Below, in pieces: positions 33,401-43,010 of a stretch of 64,000 bases of DNA. Source of the DNA: Lineus longissimus (Eukaryota; Nemertea; Pilidiophora; Heteronemertea; Lineidae); NCBI RefSeq assembly GCF_910592395.1, contig NC_088321.1, positions 1,176,001 through 1,240,000 of the forward strand. The letters are read 5' to 3'. Below the pieces are notes generated by a model that made no database searches, was not told where the DNA came from, and saw only the letters and a list, made by a program, of their open reading frames with translations. Position numbers and translations under genes: made by a program. How positions within the stretch are numbered: position 1 is the stretch's first letter; the number at the start of each line of letters is the position of its first letter.

Positions 33401-33648
33401 TTTCTATTTTTCTTTGGCCCCTAACCCCGCGGTTAATAAAATTAAGGCCTAGCCAAATACGCGGTATATTGTTTTTATGGATAATAATAACATAATGAAT
33501 GATCAACCCACAAAAATGAAAATCGCAAAAATTTATTTTACTGGAATTGTTTCTATGTTAGAAATTTTAGCGAAACGCTGAAGTAGGCGCGATATATTTC
33601 GGATTTACAGTATAACCACGGTGAAAATCAGGTTATCTTTCAGGGACA

Positions 33649-33770
33649 ATGGGTGATATGAATAAGGACTAGCAAATGCTTTTATCTAAAACTCCATGTA
33701 CATTTACACTAGGCTTTTCTGTACAAAATTGAAGTAAAAGCAGTTGCTAGTCTTTATTCATATCACCCAA
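33649..33770. repeat. hairpin with 36-bp arms
   Basis: Left arm gggtgatatgaataaggact then agcaaatgctttta; the right arm, after a loop of about 50 nt, is its complement with three or four mismatches (taaaagcagttgctagtc then tttattcatatcaccc). Either a very short MITE or a transcript hairpin. Confidence 0.75.
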
Positions 33771-33969
33771 TGACTCGACAGCGATTGGCCCGTCATGATC
33801 GTAAGGGACAAATTTGATTGGCCACGATAGAAAAAACATCCAACTTCGTTACGTAGCAATTGACATGCAAGACTAACTGTCACATTAGAAAACATATCCA
33901 TTGTATAAATCTGGAGAAGATGTCAACATTAATCATTTCCATCGGTTGCACAGCGCGAAAGCTGGTACA

Positions 33970-34138
33970 GGTGTGCAAGGGATAGTAGTCCTAGGGCTGA
34001 TAGTCCGTGTAACAATAGCCCGCATTGCTAAATGTTTTGGTTAGGGTTAGCGGTACAATAGATCATGCTGCTTAATTGGTCAAATACAATGCTACCGGAC
34101 TATGACTCCAGGGGGACTATATCCGCTGTCACACCGGA
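33970..34138. mobile_element. CCGG-flanked MITE, family A, copy 2
   Basis: Nearly identical to 6113-6284. The left end reads caGGTGTGcaaggg and the right end gctgtcacaCCGG. The word gctggta occurs just outside both ends. Confidence 0.85.
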
Positions 34139-34799
34139 ATGCTGGTATCTTTGAACAGAAACGCATCGTTGAGACCAAAGGTGGGTCTGTGGAATTGCTT
34201 TTTTCCTACGAGCATCATGAAGCTCTCCTGGGTCCCTGTCGGTATCAAAGCTATTGAAGTATCATCAAGTTTACGCGTGTGATTTGACAGAAATGGATTA
34301 GGAAGTCCGAAGACGTGTGAATGCAATATAGAATATTTAGGTTACAGTTCCTAGCAATTTAATCTATGGGTTCAGCCCCATTACTCATCAGGATTCACTC
34401 GAACATAGGCGATGCCAGTGCAACTGGGGTGACGAAATCTGGCTTGGGAAGGCCTAATGTTCTCGACTAGTATATACCATCATCTGAACCGTGCACCCAT
34501 CTCATAACTCGTACTGTGTGTACAAGCTAGCAGAGAGCACCTTTGTGCTCCAGTATTTCCAATAGGGAATAACATAGGATAACTCATGCAATATGAATCT
34601 ACATGTATATGTACAGGAACGTTGACAAGATATTTCTTTGCATGTTCGACAGTACGAAAAACTCTTTAAGTGTTCCTAAAAGGATTATCCAACAATTCGA
34701 TTAGTGAGCTTGGTAGGTGGAGGAGGTAGATACCGTAGGATAACCGACACGTTTTCGAATGTCTAGGGATATATCGCTAGTAAGATACATTGTTGACAT
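34139..34799. other. gene-free stretch
   Basis: Nothing recognisable. Confidence 0.35.
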
Positions 34800-35030
34800 A
34801 AATTGTGACTCGCTCTACCAAAACTAGGCGCTTGTCGCATCTGAACTCGACAGGTTGATACGGACTTGTTGTTCATTTCCCTATTGTAGACCTTTTGTGA
34901 AATCTATTACAAACTGATTTGGTCACATTTCACAAAAGGTCTACAATAGGGAAATGAACAACAAGTCCGTATCAACCTGTCAAGTTCAGATGCGACAAGC
35001 GCCTAGTTTTGGTAGAGCGGGTCACAATTT
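34800..35030. repeat. large near-perfect palindrome, 104-bp arms
   Basis: 34800-34903 pairs with 34927-35030 across a 23-nt spacer (34904-34926). I count two mismatches in 104 pairs. It holds no coding frame and no terminal motif of a known transposon. The near-perfect identity of the arms implies a recent inverted duplication or continuing conversion. Confidence 0.95.
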
Positions 35031-35324
35031 GTCGTGCCTTCGCGAAACAAACTTCGACACGTCGTGGATTTTAGGATATCGAGAACTTTAGTATCTTGGA
35101 ATACAGTGACGACCGGCTCATAATCAAGTGCAATGGCGACCGGATACACTCCACTGACAACTAAGAAGGATGATGTAAGTTCATTTTCTGTAGCCTTGCT
35201 GTATTTGCGCAGTTTCCACATTGCACTCTTGGTCTTGAGAAGTGTTCAGCCCAATGTTTTGCGGGGCTTCCCCTTTCGCAAAGCAAGGCATCATAAGATA
35301 CATCAGGGGGAAGTAACGGGATAC

Positions 35325-35410
35325 TGTAGAACCTCTCTATTAAGGACACCCTCGGGACTGACAAATGTTGTCCCTGATAGAGAGGTGTCCTGATTAGAGA
35401 GGTCAAACTG
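35325..35410. repeat. dispersed repeat agaacctctctattaaggac
   Basis: The start (tagaacctctctattaaggacacc) and end (gataga/gaggtgtcctgattagagaggtc) are mutually complementary. Other members are at 42481-42700 (two diverged tandem copies), 61192-61215 (fragment) and 63207-63372. Confidence 0.8.
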
Positions 35411-38165
35411 AATGGAAGCGACTAATCTGGATGAAATGTTCACGATGTTATTTGATTTTGTCCCGTCGTCTCAATAATATGTCCCAAGAATGAATGAGAA
35501 TTATCCTGAAACAAAAGATGGCCTATCCAGGGGACCGTCAAAATGACCATCGGACTTGGCTGAAGAATGTTTTTATTTTTGCACTGAGAATCCTCAACTT
35601 CAAAATCATTATTTTTTGGTTTTGAGAAGGATAAATAAAAAGCAAATTTCAAAGAAATCCGACAAAAAGTTCGTCCTCCAGAGCCCCAAACGATGTGAAC
35701 ATATTATTTACGAATGGACTATAGTATTTATAAGTTCTTGTTTCTATGGAATTAGAAATAAAAATCGCAGGTCAAACGAGTCCTCTCCACTATTTTCTGC
35801 ACAATTAATTTTCATATCGTCGAGATTAATCCCCATTACTAATCAGACAGCAGACAGAGAGAGAGCGGAACGAGCTGCAAGGCGAACACAGCCATGTAAT
35901 CTAAATTTAATTGCTTTATTGATCCGATAAGACCTACAGGAAGATTACACGGCGTTGGTCTGTTTGGATTAATATACTGATCAATATGCGGTCAATTGTG
36001 CCTGATCGTAGCTCTTTAATGCATTTGCGTGGGTTGGGCCGATAATTGGCGATTTCTGAAAATCCTTTGGTGTATATACATGAGATTGTTGTTAATTTCC
36101 TTAAAGGGGGACTATAAACACAGCTGCGGATATCTTATTTGGACTTGTATTAGCAATAATCCTTTGGCCATCTGCCAAGACTAATCCGTAAAGTTTAGTG
36201 ACAACCTTTTTTAAATGTCATTCATGTTGGTGCTTCCGCGACAGGTAGCAGCATATTGTTGAGCAAAATTTTCTGAAATCCATAATTTTAACATTTTGGC
36301 CCATTTTACTCGAAATCTAGCTAGGTGGTGATGACCTACTTTCTGTTTCTGAATAGCCCAGATCAGGCAGAAAAACCCATGAAAAGCTCAGACCCCAACT
36401 AAGCATATGCTTCGACTAGCGCAATTTTCGTACGAGCGAAAACGTGTCAAAAAACGAATGGTGGTGTCGCCTCAATTTCACCATGTCCCGAGTGAAAAAC
36501 TCATTGATCGCAACTTGGCGAATCTTGCTTAATCGTCCTGCGTTGATGGGTCTGTTAGGGCGGAATCGATCGTCAATCTACGGCATCGATCGGGGATTTC
36601 CGACAAAAAAAGTCGATTCCGTTTGAATGGATGAGAGTGATGCATTACGATGTGATTTGCCCTTGCTTAGAGACTCGGAAGAAGGAATTGCTGTTTAACG
36701 TCTCATTCATAAAAGACGAAGCGATGCAATGAAAAAGCAAGTGTCCAGGGCCCTTGCAAGCGAGCATGGCAGCGCCGTGAATGGCTACCCGACCACGAGA
36801 AAACGACGGAAGCTCCTCTAAGAGTAATTTCAAACCATATTATGCGGCAGAATGAAGAAATCAACAAGGTGCGAACCAAACATGTACCAGCAACCCCTTA
36901 GCTTAATTAGCGCGATATTTCACGACAGCCCATCACGACAATCGATCTTCCGCACGACAGACCGCCTGACGGCATCACTCGTGCAGAAAACACAACGAGC
37001 ATTTCTTGAACCGCGGGGCATCATCCTTTCAAGATGAAGTAATAAGGCGTGATGTTCCGGTTTGGTCGGATTCGTGGCGTCTATGACGATGTAAGCCGCG
37101 AGGGTTCCTCGGGGCAATAGAAACCTCGGCGTAAACATCCTTCATTTGGCTCATTCTGTGCCGTCCTTGGGGAGAGGACAGTTGACGTTTTGGCGGAGGA
37201 TATAGGAGTGCTGCACGAGACCGAGTGGCTCTTTCTAGTCTCACTTCACCCCCACCAATGAAACAATTAGTCGGTAAGGTGAACATTCTCCGGTGTTTCA
37301 ATTCCCATGTTTTTTGTTTCGTTGTTTAGTCGAAGTCAGAATCGAGGTTGTTCCGTTGGTCCATTTTCAAACCACGCCATTAATTCATAATGTTTCCCCT
37401 ATGGACAGTGGTACTCTTCGTCCATTCCAGGAAGGGAGACTGCGTAGGCCATGTTATTGGTTATGTAGGGCTGGCAAGTGCTCACATCCGATGTGATCGA
37501 GATACAGTACTGGTCTGCATCCACGATGGCAAGTGGAATGAACCACCCTACATAACAGAGTGTCAATTGACTTTTCCTTGATAGGTCTATTTCCGGCCAT
37601 ACCAGACTGAATTTCGTCTGGTTACACCCTCGGCCCAAGTCATTGCGCCTCCGCCAATTCCTGACGCAAGGTTAGCCTCTAGCTATGGAGCGATCGCCCT
37701 GGTTCCTTGTCGTCGGATCCTTACCGGCAACCCTTGCTTTTTAAGGCCGCAAATAGGGTATAGAGTACGTAAAGGCCACCATTGTACGATCGAAAATGTT
37801 CATTCAAATGGCAAGCTGAATATATAGTAACAACCAACAAGTGTCCTGGTTAAAAACCAATATTCCGTTCTATTATCCTTGGTATTGGGTATTCCTCATT
37901 TACTTGCCAATAACACAAAGAAGGGCTCTGACGGAAACCCGATATGGCGACGGGGCAATACCATTGTTATGACGGAAAGTCTGGAAAATGCTGTTCATGG
38001 GCAACGTCGATTTTACGGAATCTAGAAACGGAAGATTTCCGGAGGAATGTCAAGATTTTGGTCTGCAGTTCACTAGTAGCGACAATGAAGACTTTTCGTA
38101 AGCAAAAAAGCAAAAGTAGAGAAAAATATTTTTTTAATTCCCAGAAAGTTTCGCGTGAGACAAAA
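35411..38165. other. gene-free stretch
   Basis: Contains the 38010-38070 fragment shared with 20540-20610. The scattered 60-125-codon frames overlap on both strands and contain no recognisable domain. Confidence 0.4.
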
Positions 38166-38301
38166 ATAGGGAGTTTTCGCAAATCCCCGAAACGCCAACG
38201 TAAACGCCTATCACATTGTTCGATCTCCCGATGACGAAGTCGAACAATAGGGTAGGCCTTCACGTGGACGTTCCGGGGGATTTGCGAAAACTCCCTAATA
38301 T
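38166..38301. mobile_element. full-length hairpin MITE, tagggagttttcgcaaatcc ends
   Basis: The element is one imperfect palindrome of about 136 bp centred near 38230: the left end TAGGGAGTTTTCGCAAATCC is the complement of the right end. It is flanked by TA-rich sequence. The terminal motif is close to that of the 16979 and 59827 elements, which suggests the same transposase family. Confidence 0.75.
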
Positions 38302-38408
38302 AAAGGCGCGAAACCTTTACACTGACAATGTTTTGCAGTATTTCGATAATCAGTCACCATTGGTTAATTTTCTTTTGAACGAGGTTGTAACTCCCTACTC
38401 TAATCAAC

Positions 38409-38470
38409 GTCCATTAGATTCAACATCCATTAGATTCAACATCCATTAGATTCAACATCCATTAGATTCA
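38409..38470. repeat. 16-bp tandem repeat, four units
   Basis: The unit catccattagattcaa is repeated four times without error. Confidence 0.9.
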
Positions 38471-38810
38471 GATAAGGGTGAAATACCCTATTACAAGATC
38501 CAATATAGAATACATTATACAATTACCCACCATTAATAAACCATCCATGTCACCATGGTTACTGGTCCGAGGTCAGTCTCATTACCCTGACCAATCAGCG
38601 CGTCGTAAATCGTCCGAATTATGATCTGCAGTTTTACGCGGCCGCTCAGTAAACTCGGGCGCTTAGCGCAGTAATAAACAAATGGTTCTATTTTATAGGA
38701 TGGTTCTCCGTCCGCTGACCATGGTTGATGATGGGGATGGGATCTGGCAGGGGTAAATGGTTATAAAGTTAAGCTTGTTGGGCGATTGTCTGACCCTTTA
38801 CGCCGGTGTA

Positions 38811-38840
38811 GAAGTTTGCAATGTCCTCAGAAGAGTAACG
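38811..38840 (+). mobile_element. terminal fragment of a family B MITE
   Basis: cgCCGGTGTAGAAGTTTgcaatgtcct matches the left end of 23767, then diverges. It stands about 70 bp before the 27-bp minisatellite. Confidence 0.6.
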
Positions 38841-38896
38841 GCGCTGGATGATTCACGGGCCCTCGTCATCGCCATCATTTCGAGCATAATATGTAG

Positions 38897-40322
38897 TCCT
38901 CTCTTGGTCATGCTGCCAGTTCGTCCTCTCTTTGTCATGCTGCCAGTTCGTCCTCTCTTTGTCATGCTGCCAGTTCGTCCTCTCTTTGTCATGCTGCCAG
39001 TTCGTCCTCTCGTGGTCATGCTGCCAGTTCGTCCTCTCGTGGTCATGCTGCCAGTTCGTCCTCTCTTGATCATGCTGCCAGTTCGTCCTCTCTTTATCAT
39101 GCTGCCAGTTCGTCCTCTCTTGGTCATGCTGCCAGTTCGTCCTCTCTTTGTCATGCTGCCAGTTCGTCCTCTCTTTATCATGCTGCCAGTTCGTCCTCTC
39201 TTGGTCATGCTGCCAGTTCGTCCTCTCTTGGTCATGCTGCCAGTTCGTCCTCTCTTCGTCATGCTGCCAGTTCGTCCTCTCTTGATCATGCTGCCAGTTC
39301 GTCCTCTCGTGGTCATGCTGCCAGTTCGTCCTCTCTTTGTCATGCTGCCAGTTCGTCCTCTCTTTATCATGCTGCCAGTTCGTCCTCTCTTTATCATGCT
39401 GCCAGTTCGTCCTCTCTTGGTTATGCTGCCAGTTCGTCCTCTCTTTATCATGCTGCCAGTTCGTCCTCTCTTTATCATGCTGCCAGTTCGTCCTCTCTTT
39501 ATCATGCTGCCAGTTCGTCCTCTCTTGGTCATGCTACCAGTTCGTCCTCTCTTTATCATGCTGCCAGTTCGTCCTCTCTTTATCATGCTGCCAGTTCGTC
39601 CTCTCTTTATCATGCTACCAGTTCGTCCTCTCTTTATCATGCTGCCAGTTCGTCCTCTCTTGGTTATGCTGCCAGTTCGTCCTCTCTTTATCATGCTGCC
39701 AGTTCGTCCTCTCTTTATCATGCTGCCAGTTCGTCCTCTCTTGGTCATGCTGCCAGTTCGTCCTCTCTTTATCATGCTACCAGTTCGTCCTCTCTTTATC
39801 ATGCTTCCAGTTCGTCCTCTCTTTATCATGCTGCCAGTTCGTCCTCTCTTTATCATGCTGCCAGTTCGTCCTCTCTTGGTTATGCTGCCAGTTCGTCCTC
39901 TCTTTGTCATGCTGCCAGTTCGTCCTCTCTTTATCATGCTGCCAGTTCGTCCTCTCTTTATCATGCTGCCAGTTCGTCCTCTCTTTGTCATGCTGCCAGT
40001 TCGTCCTCTCTTTATCATGCTGCCAGTTCGTCCTCTCTTGGTCATGCTGCCAGTTCGTCCTCTCTTTGTCATGCTGCCAGTTCGTCCTCTCTTTATCATG
40101 CTGCCAGTTCGTCCTCTCTTTGTCATGCTGCCAGTTCGTCCTCTCTTTATCATGCTGCCAGTTCGTCCTCTCTTGGTCATGCTGCCAGTTCGTCCTCTCT
40201 TGGTCATGCTGCCAGTTCGTCCTCTCTTGGTCATGCTGCCAGTTCGTCCTCTCTTTATCATGCTGCCAGTTCGTCCTCTCGTGGTCATACTGCCAGTTCG
40301 TCCTCTCTTTGCCATGCTGCTA
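38897..40322. repeat. 27-bp minisatellite, 52 units, no indels
   Basis: The anchor catgctgcc appears at 38909 and, exactly 52 x 27 bp later, at 40313. Within the unit (catgctgccagttcgtcctc then tcttt-g/a-t) nearly all variation is at three positions. Because the unit is a multiple of three and lacks stops, frames stay open in several registers: MLPVRPLFV and HAASSSSLY on the plus strand, TGSMTKRGR on the minus strand. The HAASSSSLY register runs without interruption into the retroelement-like sequence after 40322, so the array may have grown inside a Ser-rich segment of an old ORF. I do not regard any of the frames as a demonstrated gene. Confidence 0.95.
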
Positions 40323-40750
40323 GTCCTTATCTTGGTGGCGATCAGCCGGCTGTTGCCCCGCAAGCTGAAGGTGTTACAGATAGGATGTCAAGTTCTACTC
40401 ACACTCTCGCCTCTGGCAGTCTCCTTTCCCTAAATCTGCACATCGTCCAGGCGCTTTCTTTCACCCTCTCTCCATGGATTCCTCTGCTAATGGCATCTGC
40501 GATGACGGCAGCCGTAGGTTCCAAGTTGCCAAAGGAGTTTGGCTTCCACCACCAACGAATCAGTCCCGTCGCTGTCGGCGAAAATGAGGAGAGACAACGA
40601 GAAAGAAAGTAATCATGACAACCCTGATTTCTCAAATCTGATCCAGGATGTAGGCACTGATCTTTCACTGCGTACGTCCCAGTGTGCCTCCTTTCGTTGG
40701 GTCGAAAGCTCTTCCCGCTCAGTGTGTAAGAGGCGATTTGGCCATTTGTA
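40323..40750 (+). pseudogene. possible retroelement gag-like relic
   Basis: One register continues from the Ser-rich repeat as [20 protein letters not shown]. After a frame shift another continues [13 protein letters not shown] and [18 protein letters not shown]. The PPPT...SRR string resembles the PP-xx-RD segment of the relics at 24282 and 42840. No complete domain is visible, and the clade is unknown. Confidence 0.35.
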
Positions 40751-41560
40751 GATCGCTTCATAAGCCAATGGACACAGTAGATGACCAGTAACACTTTTAG
40801 CTGTTCTTGCTTAGCATTAGCGAATGGATTACTGCATTGGCCACTAGTCGCAAATGATGCCTCGGTTATTGCCGTGAGCTTGAGTAGAACATCCTATTAG
40901 TAACACCTTCAGCTTTGCCCGCTCAAAGAGGATGATGATGGGCTGCACTTAGCCGATGGACACAGTTGATGAGCTTGGGTCATCGTAGGCTAATACCATT
41001 AAAATACACAAACGGTGTTGCCATGATGGTGCTTCTGTTGTAGAGCCCAGCTCTCGAAGTGATCATAGGCCTTAATCATTATATCACCGAGACCTACATT
41101 TTGACTTGTGTAAGGTTTGATAATGTAGACTTTGAATATCGAATGATATTGTTTATCAGGTTGGCCAGGGCGATTTGCAATATTGCCATGTAAGTTAAAA
41201 GGAGTATGGAGAGCGATAGCTAGGCGAACGGATCGGAATCCCGTCTTTGAGGCCTAGTGTACCGACTCAATTCCCGATTCGTCTATTAAAGTGACCTTGA
41301 TATTGGAAGATTAACGTCAAGAGTATATATTACTACTGATGTTCACCTCGGATCTTCTATCGTTCCGAGGGAGAACAAGGACCCGTTAGCAAACTACGAC
41401 ACTTCCAAGATGGCTCCCAAATATGGCTCGCGTGTCTATGTTTTCATCCTGTTTAATCTTCATTGCAGTTCATAGGTTTTCAATGCCCTGTTTGGAAAAG
41501 TAACGGTCCTACTGGAAGCAGTTTTCGTATAAAACAACATCATGCCCATGTTGTCCCTTT
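40751..41560. other. gene-free stretch
   Basis: No recognisable feature. Confidence 0.35.
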
Positions 41561-41564
41561 AACA

Positions 41565-41968
41565 ATAATAATAATAATAAATGAGTCTCTTATAAAGCGC
41601 TGTTCCATGGTAGTCCTTGCTCACAGCGCTCCCTCCCCAAAAGCTCTCACAAACAGCCATGTCTTTATAGCTCGTTTGAATTGTTCAGTGTCCTCAGAGT
41701 CTCGAATGTGGCATGGAAGAGTGTTCCATAACCGCGGTCCATAGCTTTTGAAACTGCGGTCATCAAATGACGTTTTGGTTCACGGAACCTCTAGTTCTAT
41801 GAAGGAAGTGGACCGGGTCCGGCGAGGAGCAGGTTTTCTAGAAATGAGGTCCATCAGATACTGGGGAGCTGCACCTAGGAATTTGGCACCTACGTTACAG
41901 AGATCAACAAACTTAGCACTGATAGCATTGAGAGCACTTCTGGCGTCTCCAACATAAAAGTCATTCAA
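41565..41968 (-). pseudogene. 3' end of a CR1/L2-type LINE (end of the reverse-transcriptase ORF)
   Basis: On the minus strand the frame reads AAPQYLMDLISRK and RRTRSTSFIELEVP, then one nonsense codon (TGA where CGA would continue the frame), then TKTSFDDRSFKSYGPRLWNT, LPCHIR and FKRAIKTWLFVRAF before a natural stop. This is the typical C-terminal segment downstream of the RT domain in CR1/L2 LINEs (APxYLxDLL...R.F...LWN.LP..IR...FK..LKT.LF). The 3' tail is gcgctttataagagactcat followed by (tta)n. The copy is truncated at its 5' end. Confidence 0.75.
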
Positions 41969-42480
41969 AATCTTCGCCGTCCCATGAGAACCAACATTTG
42001 CACTTCAGTTTTGATTTAGAAGGATCGTTCTTAAAGGCATACACCGCTCGATATCATCGTATTTTATTGTAACTCAGGTAAGCAAACAGTAGGTTATGAC
42101 GCTCGCAAACGCACTGAAACGTGGCCAGTAGTCGTATAATTGTCTTCACAACGGCATCACTAAAGTTTTCACTCAGTACGTATTCACACAAGTGGGGATT
42201 TTCAATTTCGAGTTAAATTTTCCAACTTTTGAACAACAATGGCCTTTAAGGCAGACAGTTTGATATAAACGTTTAGAACGGAATTAAACCTGACTATTCA
42301 TTCTAGCTTTGGCATGTAGCTCCAATGCGACTACCGGATACTAAATTCAGTTTGACCGAATGCGTTTGATCAGATCCCGCTAATTTCGAACGAGTTCCGA
42401 TTTAACTCTATCTGCATGGTGATAACCATTAGTGTGCCAATGATTTATTAAAATGCGCCTTTTTATTGTGGTGAATGACA
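41969..42480. other. gene-free stretch
   Basis: No recognisable feature. Confidence 0.35.
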
Positions 42481-42700
42481 TTGGGATATCTCGATTGAGG
42501 ACACCCTTGGGACTAACAGATGCTGTCCTTGATAGAGAGGTGTCCTGATTACAGAGGTCTAGTCGAATACACGTTTTTCTCGTGGTGAATTACAGTAGGA
42601 TTTCTCTAAGGACACCCTGCGACTGGAAATTGTTGCACTTGATAGCGAGGTGTTCTGTATTCAGAGTTCCAGTTGAATACACGTTTTTCTTGTGGAGAAT
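42481..42700. repeat. two diverged tandem copies of the aggacaccc/gagaggtgtcc repeat
   Basis: Both copies have gaggacaccc or aaggacaccc, a t(g/a)ctgtccttgatag-like middle and gtcga/gttgaatacacgtttttct(c/t)gtgg. Related to 35325 and 63207. Confidence 0.75.
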
Positions 42701-42839
42701 TACAGTTGGAGTAATTAACACGAGACACAATATTTCCGCTTCCGTAATTAATCCTTTTCGAGTTATCCATGCAATACACCGATTCTGTTGTACAGGTATA
42801 CGTTTGGTGTTCGTCTGGACAATCTCGCTTCCTGCGCTG

Positions 42840-43010
42840 TTTTTCTTCTTCCTCTTTATTCGCTCCTCGCTCTGCGCTCGGAGGCGTTACTCTCAAGAGA
42901 ATATTCCTCCTCCAAGGCGGGATCAGCGTTATTCCGTGCCACTACGGTTAGGCACCCATTTAGGTTATTGGTCTAGCGACTCCGTCTTTTGCCAGCTTTC
43001 TGTGCAATAG
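42840..43010 (+). pseudogene. retroelement coding relic (PPPRRDQRYSVPL segment)
   Basis: The plus-strand frame IRSSLCARRRYSQENIPPPR continues RDQRYSVPLRLGTHLGYWSS. It corresponds at protein level to 24282-24425 on the minus strand. Truncated and without intact neighbours. Confidence 0.5.

Noticed and set aside
38757-40433. 558-codon and 521-codon ORFs on opposite strands
   Set aside because: Both are products of a stop-free 27-bp repeat whose length is a multiple of three. They have no domain and no start context.
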